Origin: Theropithecus gelada
Lineage: Eukaryota > Chordata > Mammalia > Primates > Cercopithecidae
DNA length: 64,000 bases
NCBI RefSeq assembly: GCF_003255815.1
Contig: NC_037689.1
Coordinates: 49,553,870 to 49,617,869 of the forward strand
Direction of reading: 5' to 3'
Made by a program: the position numbers and the translations under genes. Each line of letters starts with the position of its first letter. Position 1 is the first letter of the stretch. The notes beneath the pieces were generated by a model. It had not been told where the DNA came from and ran no database searches. It was given only the letters and a program-made list of their open reading frames with translations. This document shows, in pieces, positions 1-12,830 of the stretch.

Positions 1-273
1 TTTTTTTTTTTTTTTTGACAGAGTTTTGTTCTTGTTGCCCAGGCTTGAGTGCAGTGGTGCAAGTCTCCTGGGTTCAAGCAATTATCCTGCCTCAGCTTCC
101 CGAGTAGCTGGGACTACAGGCATGCACCACCAGGCCCAGCTAATTCTGTATTTTTAGTAGAGACGGGGTTTCTCCATGTTGGTCAGGCTGGTCTTGAACT
201 CCCGACCTCAGGGGATCCACCTGCTTCGGCCTCCCAAAGTGCTGGGATTACAGGAGTGAGCCACCGCCTGGCC
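1..273 (-). mobile_element. Alu SINE, antisense, internally deleted, cut by window start
   Basis: The unit starts with a poly-T run and reads as the reverse complement of Alu, with the typical antisense box GCTGGGATTACAGG near 241-254 and the end near GCCTGGCC. About 25-30 bases are missing near position 70, where the segment containing CTCGGCTCACTGCAACC is absent. The poly-A end and any left target-site duplication lie outside the window. Frames open across it are Alu-derived, not genes. Confidence 0.95.
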
Positions 274-3200
274 GAACTTGTTTTTAGTAGTGTTGAAAGC
301 TCTTTGGTTAAGAATGAAAGCTTCTGAAAAACTTGTTCTTTAAATTTTCTAATCTTAAAGAAACAGCTTTGAAAATATATTTGTAACATCTAATATGATT
401 CTAAGTCTCATAGAAATTTCTGGCATCAAAATTCATCATCTTATTTTTCTGTGTACCTTTATTTTATCAGACCCTTCTTGTCAGCAAGACAAGACGTATT
501 TTATTGTCCTAAGAAAGTCTCAACAAATTGATCACAACTCCTAAAAATGGAGTTGTATGAAATAATATTTTATATAATAGATGTACAATTTATAAATTGT
601 CTTTATTACTCATCTAATTTTTCTCTTTGTATGTTAGAAATATTGCTAGTTGTGTTGTTATGACTGAAATTCACATAACTTGTATTACACTAAGTGATCT
701 AAAAGTTTAAAAAATATAATTGCATTCAAAGTACCAATAATTTGAACTCTTTTCACTAAAAAACGTGAGTATAAGGAAATGTAAAAGTAAAAATTAAAGT
801 TATTTTCTTATAATTTGAAAAATGCTTTTCTACCAGTAAATTCAGTATTGTTTATTAAAATAAAAGACAACATTTTGCTAATGTGCAAAATAATTTCAAA
901 CAGCTATATTTTTGAAAACATAATTACATTTTATAAAGTATTCTTTATAATGACAACATTACAAGTGACAGAGACAATTACATGTCCTCTAAGAAATGTT
1001 TGTTTTGCTTTGTGATGTTTGGAACTCTCTGTTGGACCCTGGACAGCAGCCTTCCTACTTTCTTCAAGGGAAATGCAGTCTTTTTGTTTTAACCTTTTAT
1101 GTTATCATCAGCATATTTGGACATTTTTATTACCATACATGTATTATTTCATATATTTTCTATTGGAGTGATTGCTTCCTGTTTAACTGTTCTACTTTAA
1201 GCTTCTGTGCTTATTTTTGAGATCTTTATCACAATCATTAAAACCTTAGAGTACCCTTTTTACACTATATTTTTGGCCTACAAAACGGCTTAAGAATTTT
1301 AAGTGCCTGGGGACCCTATTTTAAAAGCATCATTTTAGTTATTCACTTATTCACCTTTATTCTCCACTTATTCAACCAAAGTGAATTATTCATGACTTGC
1401 ATTATAAAGTTCAAAATATAAAATCACACTAAATACATTTGAGACTTTAATTCAAGCAAAGGGACTACAGTTGTATATCATTTAGTGGAGATTTAGCTAA
1501 GAAGTTTTCATAGAGCTAGAAGCAAAAATAATAAAACAAGAACTGATATCACAAACCTACAACATATATAAAGCATATTTCTGAAGCACGGTGTGCTGGA
1601 ACAGAAGTATTTCAACTATATTTCAGTCAACACTGATAGCCATAGGTGCACATTTTTATTTTGTTTCAACTGAATATGAAATGTGTGTTATTGATTGGGG
1701 ACTTAGAAGGTTAGATAGCTTTAAAAGCTATAGCAATGTAAAGGCATTCTGTAACCATTTGTAATGTATTTTTATACTCATTGACATGTTGGGAGATTTA
1801 TCTTGAAAATTTTTTCACACAGTATCACTTAAAACAACTAAGTAGCTATTGGCACTCATATCTTTTCATAAGGTTATAGAATAATGCTCTTCCTCAAGTT
1901 TCCACTAATTGATTAAAATAATTTTAATAACTGTGCAATGATGTTTTATGACACTCTCTGATATCTCATATTTGACAGCAGCAGTACACTTTTACTGAAT
2001 CCTTCCACCAGAGACACAAGCAACTTAACTGCCTTTTGCATTCACACACAGGCAACAGGTTTTCTTCTACCTTCAGCTTTTCACACTCTCTAATAACATC
2101 AGCTATGAAGATACTGGATTTTGGGGACCTGATCTTTCTTAAGGTAGCTAAAGCATGACCTTATATCTTTACTTGCCATGAATAGTGAACTGTTCCTTTT
2201 TACTACATTTAGAGATGAAATTCAATGCACAATAATAAATTACATACTTTACGGCATTAAAGTGCCAGCCAAGGAGAAGACTTTCTGGTTGTAAACTACA
2301 GTAGCGGGCCATTTCTAGATCTCATATCATATCAATTGCTGTTACCTAGGAAAGCTGTTATTGTCTCTTCAAACTCAGCCATACGTTCATGAAGGATGCA
2401 GACCACACATTACATCTTCCACTTTATTATATTCATTTTCTCTAGTGACTAGTATTGAGGTATGGACGTCGCAGAAACTCTGTAAAAATCTTATGAATGA
2501 ATGAATGAAGAATGTTACATATATGATATAATTTAGAAAATACAAGAAAAATCACTTAACAAAAATCTGTCTCTAACTGGTGTGACAAAGTGTAGAATTC
2601 CATTCACCAACTTTTCCATGAATATTATGGGAAACTGTTGAAGTGAAAGTAGAGGCCTCCCTTTGCTTCCCTCTATAAGTATTCATTCCAGCATATTACA
2701 TGGCTGGTAAGCAGAGGTAAAAATTCAAGACATGCTTCTGTAAGACAGTGGATAATGGAGGAAAAAATAAGAGACAGTCTGATGGTGAACAAATTCAGTG
2801 GAGAATGTTGAGTAGCTACAAAGGTAAAGACATATTTTTCTTAGCAACTAAATGAGTGTAAAAATTTAGGAAGAAGGAATGATGTCGAATCCGTATTTTT
2901 AGGGTATTTTATTTGTGAAATATTTTTTTGAAACTCCTACATAGCTTCCTTTAAGAAATTTTAGAGTAGAGATACACATTGGTTCAAGGTGTCTAGAGTC
3001 AGATGGCTATGAGGTTGAACCTGTGTTATATATCTGGGATATATTTGGGAAGCTGTCATCTGGAAGTTGGATGTAATGTGCAAAACCTCACTGCACATAA
3101 AGATATATGATCACCAAAATGAGCCAAGATTTTGTTAGTCACTCTTACCATCCTACTCTTTCAAAGAACTTTGAACTATTATGTTTTGAATGATACAATC

Positions 3201-4139
3201 AATATGCAATAATATTGTGTAACTGATAGAGAAGAATGGGCTTAGATGAAAATTTTCAGCTCTAAGTATGTGAAGGCACTAAATTGAAGAAACTTTTGTG
3301 AATGTCTCTGTGAACTTGAAAATTATTTTTCTTAAGTCATATATATATATATAAAACATTATATATTGTACTAATATTTGGGGATTTGGAGAGTTGGAGT
3401 CCTGCCGACTTTGGCAACATTGAAGCACATCCCTTTTTATGGGAAGATGTGCTTCACTGAAGCTAAAATATGTGGGTTAAATTCATCTTTGTGCATCTAC
3501 CAAAATAGTGAAAGTGCTGCTCTCATCTCTTCAGGTAACAGTAAATACTGCATTAAGATGTTTGCCACAGGCATTAGAAAAGGCTTCTAGTGGACTAGGT
3601 TTTTGCAGGTGCTTTTTACAATGAAGACTTACTGAATAATCTTGTACTTCATTTCAAAAAAGAGTGACATACCTCACTTCTTGCTGTCAGTGGAGCTAAT
3701 CAGAAATGAAGAATAAAATAGAGTGTAGTGCTCTGAGAAAAACAAGCAGTGAAATGTCAAGAGGAGACTGAAGTACAGAGAATGAGACTTTTCTATCTTA
3801 ACCTCTTGAAACTCGACAGTCCCAGGGGTCTGGGGTTAGGTGCATTTTCCAGTCCTTTTCCTGATTTGGTGAAATTAACACTGATGAACACAGACTGACT
3901 TAATTTGGTGCCACTTCTTTGAGGGAAAGAGTCTGCTGAATAGATGAAGAAGAGTGGGTGTGGGCTTGATATAAACAAAGTCACAAAGAGACAGTGCACT
4001 TTTTTTTTTTTTTGGAAGAGCCACACAAGTACTGATTGTCTTAAAAACTTAATGAAGTCACGTGCATTACATGCATTACTATGGTGTGGAAGGCAGACCT
4101 TAAGAAGTTCACAGATAAGAACTGTACACTGTTTTTAAT
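274..4139. other. AT-rich unassigned sequence, no gene seen
   Basis: I see no recognisable exon, RNA gene or well preserved repeat in this 3.9 kb. It holds short AT tracts, for example (TA)n near 3342-3354, and a few frames of 60-80 codons without family resemblance. Very old repeats could be hidden. Confidence 0.6.
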
Positions 4140-4152
4140 TCATACATATATT

Positions 4153-4172
4153 CATATATATATATATATATG
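4153..4172. repeat. (TA)n short tandem repeat
   Basis: An alternating TA tract lies directly before the 3' (poly-A) side of the antisense Alu that follows. It may derive from that Alu's tail or target site. Confidence 0.8.
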
Positions 4173-4177
4173 TATTC

Positions 4178-4471
4178 TTTTGAGACAGAGTCTCACTCTG
4201 TCTCCCAGGCTGGAGTACAGTGGTGCAATCTTGGCTCACTGCAATCTCCATCTCCCGAGTTGAAGCGATTCTCCTGCCACACCCTCCCGAGTAGCTGGGA
4301 TTACAGGCGCCCACCACCACGCCCGGCTAATTTTTGTATTTTTAGCAGAGACGGGGTTTCACCATGTTGGTCAAGCTGATCTCAAACTCCTGACCTCAGG
4401 CGATCTGCCTGTCGGCCTGCCTCGGCCTCCCAAAGTGCTGGGATTACAGGTGTGAGCCATTGTGCCTGACC
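4178..4471 (-). mobile_element. Alu SINE, antisense, full length (AluS-like)
   Basis: The unit runs from TTTTGAGACAGAGTCTCACT to a terminal TGTGCCTGACC, the reverse complement of a complete two-arm Alu. It includes the antisense internal promoter region and the middle A-rich linker seen as TTTTTGTATTTTTAG. No convincing target-site duplication was found next to the AT-rich flank. Confidence 0.96.
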
Positions 4472-5357
4472 AATTCCTAGTAGTATATTTTTCTGAGTTT
4501 AAATGTTTGGTGTCACTTTCTTCCTTAAATTTTGATTAATTATTTCCTACATGAGTACATCATACTTCTAGTGACTGATTTTTTTGGTAAACTTTTCCTA
4601 GTCAATCAGTGATAGAGAAATTAAATTTAAAAATTTCCTCTGAGCAGTCAAAATACAGCCTGTTTACTTGTTTTAATGCACTTTAACTCTAGAAAACCTC
4701 TTGGGTGCTAAAAGAAGGTACCTGTATTCATACCCTACCCAAAATCCAGTTACAATAGTTTGGTTTTCTGATTCCCCAAACTATTAATATATTAGAAACA
4801 TCAAATTAGAGTAAAGAAACTTTCAGCAGCAGGAATACATGTACAAAAAATGTGACAGTTGACAATATTAAATCTAGGAAGGAGGCTAGAAATATAGTAA
4901 AAACAAGATTAGGAACTTTAAAAACATAGCCATAAAATCAATACAACTGATAATGTTTATAAATTATAACAAAATACTATTTTGCTTACTATGCTATTTA
5001 TGAAGGTTCAGAGGAAGAACTAAACATTTCAGAACACCATACATCAGAATGGAAAATAAATAATGTGGGTTTGGTTTTTATGTCTTGGATAAAAGCAAAC
5101 TTCAGTAATTCAATTTTGTGGAGCCTGCATTACCAAATGATACCAGAAATAATGAAGTATGAATTATTTTCAAGTAGCTATTTCTTGAATCCTTTCGTGT
5201 ATAGGATATCAAATTTCCTCTGAGATTTGCTCTTACATTTTCTAGAACAGAGCTTCAGTGGTCTCAGTGGTTGTCATTATTTTTCATAGAGTCTTCTAAG
5301 ATGGGCTGAGTCTCTTAAACAAGTTCTACGATTATTTAACAGAGAATTATTCTCCAA

Positions 5358-5403
5358 CTGTGAATATATCTCCAATATATCTGTGAATATATCTCCAATA
5401 TAT
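5358..5403. repeat. Perfect 23-bp tandem duplication
   Basis: A 23-base unit beginning CTGTGAATATATCTCC occurs twice head to tail at 5358-5380 and 5381-5403 with no mismatch. The flanking motif TCTCCAACTGTG also appears on both sides (5351 and 5403 onward), so the duplicated block lies in a slightly larger repeated context. This suggests recent replication slippage. Confidence 0.9.
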
Positions 5404-5811
5404 CTCCAACTGTGTTTCATGGCATTTTCACTTTGAATAAAACTTACCATGACACAGATGCAAGATTCAGCACTCTTGCTGCATGCAAACCATGGTTTTT
5501 AACTCAGTGGACGTTATCTTCTGCACATATTTTCACAAATAACCATGATTTTCTTTGCTACACTGAATTTAATTTTCTTTTGAAACTCTATTCCAGTACT
5601 TCTTTCACTGTATTATTTTTGGTGATTTTTCCAAGACCTCTTTCTTTATTTCTATGACTTCATTAGTTTTAGTTTCTATTTCCCTCTTCTCTCATTTTGT
5701 GTTAACCACCATTTAAATACTCCAGTAACTATATCAAGATAATGGATTATGAAATTGACTACAACTTGGAAAAATGTGGTAGAAATTGAAGAATAATTTA
5801 GCTTTCTAAAT

Positions 5812-5873
5812 TGACTAAGAAGTTATGACATAGTTAACATGTCATAATATGACTAAGAAGTTATGACATAGTT
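5812..5873. repeat. 24-bp direct repeat, period 38
   Basis: A 24-base sequence starting TGACTAAGAAGTTATGAC is found identically at 5812-5835 and 5850-5873, separated by 14 bases. The spacer contains AACATGTCATAATA, which is partly complementary to the repeat's TTATGACAT, so the block also has weak hairpin potential. Confidence 0.9.
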
Positions 5874-6867
5874 CTTTGCTTCTGAAGGAAAAAAATAACA
5901 GTGTTTATATGGTATATGTTAGAGATAATGATTTAATTTAAACTTTTGTTATGTTTCTCTGCTAGGTAAATATATAAAGTTATATTTCTCTTGTTCTATA
6001 ATAACAAGAGTGCTAACATATTTTCGAAGCAATTCTAATTTACTTTTATTTAGGTTTCAAGTAAAAGACTTTATTTTGGTCTCAAAATTAAACAGTTTTC
6101 GCTGCTGAAAATGTTTTAAAAATTGTCGTTTACTTAGATATAAAAAATAACCAATTAAATAGGGAATGTTACATACTGATCATGTAGACTTTGATGTTAT
6201 ATTGTAATAAAATAAAAGAGAAGTAATTTAAAATATTTATACTGGTAAATAATATAATCTTATGAGCATCATTTCACTTTTTGCTTTAGTTAAATTTATT
6301 TTGAATACACATAATGGAGGATAACTCCAGTTAACTTAAGCAACAATGCATATTTACAGAATGGATACTGCACTTTCTCCTAAAATTCAAAGGGAGTCTG
6401 CACGTCAGGGAGGACCAGAACCAATGATTAGGAAAGTTATAGGCATGTAGTTGATCCTCTTCCGTTCCATTTTTTTCTGCGTCTCTATCTTCTTCAGTCT
6501 TATCCTGAACATCTGTTTTTTGCTCTGTGATGTTTTGCAAATAAGACAGAAGGTTCCTTCTCTGGCTAAGATTCATAAGTCCCTCTATTCCAGTCTTTCA
6601 CAGAGCCAAACTGCATGGCAATTTCACATTCCTAGGAGAGAGAATCTGATTAACTCAGCACAGGCCTGGTGTCCAACACTGGTCCAATCAGTAGTACATA
6701 GAATGACATCGTGTACTGTTACCATGGTTTCAGCCGCTCACACAACTAGATAGAGGGGTTGGGGCAAAACTTCATGGAGAAAAGGGACTCTCTTAAACTT
6801 AGCTGACAACCCCAAAGTTATAATTATGCCTCTATTTGTTTGTTTATCCAAAGAACAAGTGATAGTC

Positions 6868-7033
6868 GAGACTTAACATGTATTACACTTCTACCATGTA
6901 TCAGGAACTATGGGCAAAGCCTCCCATCCATTATCTCGTATCTTCCTCACAAAGGCCTTATCTCTATTTTACAGATGAAGAAACTAAAAATTAATAGAAG
7001 TTAAATATTGCACTGAAGCTGTCAGGATGGTGG
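6868..7033 (+). mobile_element. MIR SINE, sense
   Basis: The block follows the MIR consensus order: a stretch like 'table of tissue position' core CATGTATCAGGAACTATGGG, then an ATTATCTCGTAT block, then TTTTACAGATGAAGAAACT, then AGTTAAATATTGCACTGAAG. Divergence is high, as expected for this mammalian-wide family. Confidence 0.85.
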
Positions 7034-8175
7034 GAAAAAAATGTTATGGGGTGTAAATTTCTTTAATAGAGAAAAGATACAAGTTACCAGAAGTACAGAA
7101 TAGTAAACAATCCTGGGAAAAGATTTGACTTTCCAGGTCTCCCCAAGTCCCTGATAGGAGGTAAAGCTGTGGAAGACACCACTGGAATTAACATTATTCT
7201 CACAGCACTTACATCTTCCAGGTCCCTGATGACAATGGTTTATTCTGAAAATTCTGGCTACATTTCAACCTATTAGCTAGATATAAAACAGTTAGTATAA
7301 AACAAACCACAATAATTCCTGTGTGTCCAGGACAAGTTTAGGTGAATCAAAAGCCAGTTTTCCAGAAGCATCTCTTGGCAGGCCCCTCAAATTCTTTACA
7401 GGTCATCATCACTGTTCCCATTCTCAGGTCACTGGATTCCCTGCCAAATGCCTCTTGGTTTTAGTGCTAAAGTTTATTACATATGTCTGATGCTCTTAAA
7501 GAAAATGTATATAGTTATTCTTTTATGATAAGAAACCAAAATACTGTTTTCCAGTAGAGAATAACTGTTTCTAGCTTACACACTCACACACCGAAATCAC
7601 CTTAAAATAATATAATTCTGACACCCCACAGCTAAACTTTAATTATGCTGTCTGATAGTAGATTGCTGTATTTTGTCACCATTTCAATTCTGCCTCTATC
7701 AACATAATGCTTTATTGTTCTCTATTACAAACCTCTTCGTTATTTATTGTTAAAGACTCAATAGTTGAATTTACACTCTGTCACAATAAATCACACTCAC
7801 CCAGATAATGCACCATTAAAATGAAATCAGGCTTGCAATATTGTTAAGCCATATATATTAAAGTGTTTGGGTGGATAGCATAGACCAGATATTCAACTGT
7901 TTCAAATAATGCCTACCATCAAAAACTATTCATTGCATGCCTTTAGGCTTCATGAGGTTATTCCAGGCGTTCTGGAGTGATCAAATGAGAAAAATCATAC
8001 CTACAATAAGTATGTACTCTTAAGACGAAATACTTGAACAATATACCTAAGAACCTACACCCCATATGCCTAAATGTGGGATTCGAAATTACATGAATAA
8101 GTGCCCAATATCCTTTGGGTAAGTTTGGTGTCATAGCAAGTGTTATAATGGGCTTATTCTCCAGTTCAGGACTGG
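7034..8175. other. Unassigned sequence, no gene seen
   Basis: I see no recognisable gene or well preserved repeat. A moderately GC-richer section near 7130-7450 might be an old LTR or DNA transposon, but I could not assign it. Confidence 0.5.
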
Positions 8176-8227
8176 ATGTGTGTATATGTGTGTCTGTGCG
8201 CGTGTGTGTGTGTGTGTGTGTGTGTGA
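8176..8227. repeat. (TG)n microsatellite
   Basis: An interrupted TG dinucleotide array, with a TATATG and a TGCGCG interruption in its first half and about 13 uninterrupted TG units at the end. Confidence 0.95.
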
Positions 8228-8529
8228 TGTTTTTCAAATTATATATATAAGAAGTACTTATTTTAACAAAGGAAACATCATGATGCTTAGAGTATTTGGC
8301 AAAAATCCACAATGTACAGTGCCGCAATTAATTCATTGACAATGATATTTTTTATTTAATGGAATTTGTCCATATTTTGATAGTTTGAATTTAGAACATT
8401 TTTGAGGAAAGTGCTATCAGAGTAAGGAAAACCAAATGGAAGCTTCTGAAACTGTCTCCTCTCTAGCCAAGAGAGTACATCAAAAGCACTAACACACCTG
8501 GAAAGCATGCTAGAAAGTAAGGCTACCCC

Positions 8530-9152
8530 TAAGGATCTAAAGCTACAAGGATCGTGGTCCCCACTGTATTTCTAATTCACCAACCTGGCTGCTGCAGAAA
8601 TTGGATGGATCCAAGAGAATAACTGCAGACTATGGCACACTTCAACAAGTACTAACCTTGATTGCAGGTGCTGTGTTGGACATGGTATCATTGTTAGAGC
8701 AGATTAATACAGCCTCAAGTACATGGTGTGCGACCACTGATTTGGAAAAGGTGTTCTTTCTTTTTTAATCGGAGAAAAAGATCAGTGACGATTTGAATTC
8801 CTGTGGAACAGACAAATGAATTCATTAACACTTTAGCCTCAGGGCTATGTTAACTATACTGCTTTCTATTATAATGTATCTGAAGAGCTCTGGACTGCCT
8901 GAGCATTGATTCAATGATATTGTGTTGATCAGGTGGGATGATCAAGAGGTATCTATCACAATGGAGATGAAAATACAGGTACACTTCAGGGATGGGATAT
9001 AAATCTGAGGAATATTCACAGGACTGCCATATCTAAGCGATTTTTATGGATCTGAGTGTCAGAATATACCTTTCAAAATAAAAGAGGAATCATTACATCG
9101 TGGGTCTCTTATCATGAAGAAGAAAGTGCCAAGCCTGGCAAACTTCTTCAGA
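8530..9152 (+). pseudogene. Endogenous retrovirus pol (reverse transcriptase region) remnant, left part
   Basis: The translated + strand resembles the reverse-transcriptase region of an ERV pol gene of ERV-L/ERV3-like type, broken by frameshifts and stops. The match is to a run of family residues around 8580-8780 (start of the polymerase fingers and palm) and to the downstream palm region around 8830-8950. The place expected to hold the catalytic aspartates lies near 8905-8935 and is altered. A second part of the same pol reappears at 12611 after the L1, so the fragment was interrupted by insertion. No LTR or gag could be attached to it. It cannot encode a working enzyme. Confidence 0.6.
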
Positions 9153-12100
9153 TTCCTTTCTTTTTTTTTTTTTAATACTTTTTAAGTTCTGGGGTACATG
9201 TCCACAACGTGCAAATTTGTTACATGTGTATACATGTGCCATGTTGGTGTGCTGCACACATTAACTCGTCATTTACATTGGTTATTTCTCCTAATGCTAT
9301 CCCTCCCCCATCACCCCACACCATGACAGGTACCAGTGTGTGATATTCTCTGCCCTGTGTCCAGGTGTTCTCATTGTTCAATTCTCACCTATGAGTGAGA
9401 ACATGTGGTGTTTGGTTTTCTGTCCTTGCAATAGTTTGCTCAGAATGATGGTTACCAGCTTCACCCATGTCCCTACAAAGGACATGAACTCATCCTTTTT
9501 TATGTCTGCATAGTATTCCATGGTGTATATGTGCCACATTTTCTTAATCCAGTCTATCATTGATGGATGTTTGGGTTGGTTGCAAGTGTTTGCTATTGTG
9601 AATAGTGCCACAATAAACATACGTGTGCATGTGTCTTTACAGTAGCATGATTTATAATCCTTTGGGTATATAGCCAGTAATGGGATGGCTGAGTCAAATG
9701 GTATTTCTAGTTCTAGATCCTTGAGAAATTGCCAAACTGTCTTCCACAATGGTTGAACTAGTTTACATGCCCATCAACAGTGTAAAAGTGTTCCTATTTC
9801 TCCACATCCTCTCCAGCACCTGTTGTTTCCTGACTTTTTAATGATTGCCATTCTAATTGGTGTGAGATGCTTTCTCGTTGTGGTTTTGATTTGCATTTCT
9901 CTGATGACCAGTGATGATGAGCATGTTTTCATGTGTCTGTTGGCTGCATAAATGTCTTCTTTTGAAAAGTGTCTGTTCATGTCCTTTGCCCACTTTTTGA
10001 TGGGGTTGTTTGATTTTTTCTTGTAAATTTGCTTAAGTTCCTTGTAGATTCTGGATATTAGCCCTTTGTCAGATGGGTAGATTGTAAACATTTTCTCCTT
10101 TTCTGTAGGTTGCCTGTTCACTCTGATGGTAGTTTCTTTTGCTGTGCAGAAGCTCTTTAGTTTAATTAGATCCCATTTGTCAATTTTGGCTTTTGTTGCG
10201 GTTGCTTTTCGTGTTTTAGTCATGAAGTCCTTGCCCATGCCTATGTCCTGAAAGGTATTGCCTAGGTTTTCTTCTAGGGTTTTTATGGTTTTAGGTCTAA
10301 CATTTAAGTCTTCAACCAATCTTGAATTAATTTTTGTATAAGGTGTAAGGAAGGGATCCACTTTTGGCTTTCTACATATGGCTAGCAAGTTTTCCCAGCA
10401 CCATTTATTAAATAGAGAATCCTTTCCCCATTTCTTGTTTTTGTCAGGCGTGTCAAAGATCAGATGGTTGTAGATGTGTGTGGTGTTATTCCTGAGGCCT
10501 CTGCTGTGTTCCATTGGTCTATATCTCTGTTTTGGTGCCAGTACCATGCTGTTTGGGATACTGTAGCCTTATGGTAGTTTGAAGTCAGGTAGAGTGATAC
10601 CTCCAGCTTTGTTCTTTTTGCTTAGGATTGTCTTGGCAATGCGGGCTCTTTTTTGGTTCCATATGAAGTTTAAAGTAGTTTTTTTTTCCAATTCGGTCAA
10701 GAAAGTCATTGGTAGCTTGATGGAGATTGCATTGAATCTATAAATTACCTTGGGCAGTATGGCCATTTTCACGATATTGATTCTTCCTATCCATGAGCAT
10801 GGAATGTGTTTCCATTTGTTTGTGTCCTCTTTTATTTCACTGAGCAGTGGTTTGTAGTTCTCCTTGAAGAGGTCCTTCACATCCCTTGTAAGTTGGATTC
10901 CTAAGTATTTTATTCTCTTTATAGCAATTGTGAATGGGAGTTCACTCATGATTTGGCTCTCTGTTTGTCTGTTATTGGTGTATATGAATGCTTGTAATTT
11001 TTGCACATTGATTTTGTATCGTGAGACTTTATTGAAGTTGCTTCTCAGCTTAAGGAGATTTTGGGCTGAGACTATGGGGTTTTCTAAATATACAGTCATG
11101 TCATCTGCAAACAGGGACAATTTGACTTCCTCTTTTCCTAATTGAATACCCTTTATTTCTTTCTCCTGCCTGATTGCCCTGGCCAGAACTTCCAACACTA
11201 TGTTGAATAGGAGGGGTGAGAGAGGGTATCCCTGTCTTGTGCCTGTTTTCAAAGGGAATGCTTCCAGTTTTTGCCCATTCAGTATGATATTGGCTGTGGG
11301 TTTGTCATAAATAGCTCTTATTATTTTGAGATACGTTCCATCAATACCTAGTTTATTGAGAGTTTTTAGCGTGAAGGGCTGTTGAATTTTGTCAAAGGCT
11401 TTTTCTGCATCTATTGAGATAATCATGTGGTTTTTGTCTTTGGTTCTGTTTATGTGATGGTTTACGTTTATTGATTTACATATGTTGAACCAGCCTTGCA
11501 TCCCAGGGATAAAGCCAACTTGTTCTTGGTGGATAAGCTTTTTGATGTGCTGCTGGATTCGGTTTACCAGTATTTTATTGAGGATATTCGCATCGATGTT
11601 CATCAAGGATATTAGTCTAAAATTATCTTTTTTTGTTGTGTCTCTGCCAGGCTTTGGTATCAGGATGATGTTGGCCTCATAAAATGAGTGAGGGAGGATT
11701 CCTTCTTTTTCTATTGATTAGAATAGTTTCAGAAGGAATGGTACCAGCTCCTCTTTGTACCTCTGTAGAATTCGCCTGTGAATCGATCTGGTCCTGGACT
11801 TTTTTTGGTTAGTAGACTATTAATTATTGCCTCAACTTCAGAGCCTGTTATTGGTCTATTCAGGGATTCAACTTCTTCCTGGTTTAGTCTTGGGAAGGTA
11901 TGTGTGTCCAGGAATTTATCCATTTCTTCTAGATTTTCTATTTGCATAGAGGTGTTTATAGTAGTCTCTGATGGCAGTTTGTATTTCTGTGGTATTGGTG
12001 GTGATATGCCTTTTATCATTTTTTATTGTGTCTATTTGATTCTTCTCTCTTTTCTTCTTTATTAGTCTTGCTAGCAGTCTATCAATTTTGTTGATCTTTT

Positions 12101-12604
12101 CAAAAAACCAGCTCCTGGATTCATTGATTTTTTGAAGGGTTTTTTTGTGTCTGTATCTCCTTCAGTTCTGCTCTGATCTTAGCTATTTCTTGCCTTCTGC
12201 TAGCTTTTGAACGTGTTTGCTCTTGCTTCTCTAGTTCTTTTAATTGTGATGTTATGGTGCCGATTTTAGATCTTTCCTGCTTTCTCTTGTGGTCATTTAG
12301 TGCTATAAATTTCGCTCTACACATTGCTTTAAATGTGCCCCAGAGATTCTGGTAAGTTGCGTCTTTGTTCTCATCGGTTTCAAGATCATGTTTATTTCTG
12401 CCTTCGTTTTGTTATTTACCCAGTAGTCATTCAGGAGCAGGTTGTTCAGTTTCCATGTAGTCGTGCAGTTTTGGATGCATTTCTTAAGCCTGAGTTCTAA
12501 TTTGATTGCACTGTGGTCTGAGAGACAGTTTGCTGTGATTTCCATTCTTTTACATGTGCTGAAGAGTGCTTTACTTCCAACTATGTGGTCCACTTTGGAA
12601 TAAG
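9153..12604 (-). mobile_element. L1 LINE, antisense, 5'-truncated (L1PA-like)
   Basis: On the minus strand the unit reads from the late endonuclease domain of ORF2 through reverse transcriptase and the C-terminal domain to a 3'UTR (9174-9377) and poly-A tail (poly-T at 9157-9173). It lacks the 5'UTR, ORF1 and most of the endonuclease. The hexamer TTCAGA occurs at both borders (9147-9152 and 12605-12610) and could be a short target-site duplication. Preservation is good enough for a primate-age L1PA-type element, but several frameshifts make it dead. It lies inside an ERV pol remnant. Confidence 0.96.
9378..12604 (-). pseudogene. L1 ORF2 pseudogene (endonuclease end, RT, C-terminal domain)
   Basis: Read on the minus strand, the frame opens with the endonuclease end carrying the SDHS motif. 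It then passes through the linker, the reverse transcriptase with RQGYPLSPLLFN, the active-site motif FADDMTVYLENP at about 11078-11111, and the C-terminal domain with WWRGCGE-like and CTRMFIVALFTIA segments, ending at a stop at 9378. The FADD catalytic motif is intact but its next residue is Thr where Ile is usual. The frame is broken into at least six pieces (12593-12303, 12324-12121, 12019-11729, 11606-10569, 10547-9774, 9749-9378), so no full protein is possible. Confidence 0.95.
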
Positions 12605-12830
12605 TTCAGACCCTATAGGAAACGTTCCATACCCCAAGACACTGCTTTACCCCATACCCCATATACACAATGATACAAAAGGCTGCTAGCTTTGAGTTAG
12701 GCCCGGAGCAAAGAAGTGTTCTGTAGCAAGTCTAAGTTATAATGTAAGCATCTCTGCATTTTTGGGTCATGTGGTTTGCTGGACCCAATGATGCTAGAGG
12801 TATCAGTGGTTGGGAAAGATGTGTGAGAGA
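12605..12830 (+). pseudogene. Endogenous retrovirus pol remnant, right part
   Basis: The stretch after the L1, clearest from about 12680 to 12800, resembles the region of ERV pol between reverse transcriptase and RNase H, and it is collinear with the left part at 8530-9152. Together the two halves form one old pol fragment opened by the L1. The boundary on the right side is not sharp and decay hides it. Confidence 0.55.

Larger units (their letters stand above)
4472..6867. other. Unassigned AT-rich sequence with two local duplications
   Basis: No host gene is recognisable. Apart from the two microduplications listed separately, the part from about 6330 to 6760 is richer in GC and looks like the remains of an ancient repeat whose family I cannot name. 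Confidence 0.5.

Noticed and set aside
6331..6753. Overlapping 81- and 100-codon frames on opposite strands
   Set aside because: No family features. The block looks like an old, unassigned repeat and the frames are probably chance.
10569..11606. 345-codon frame with intact reverse-transcriptase motif on -
   Set aside because: It is the RT part of a frameshifted, 5'-truncated L1 ORF2, not a host gene or an active element.
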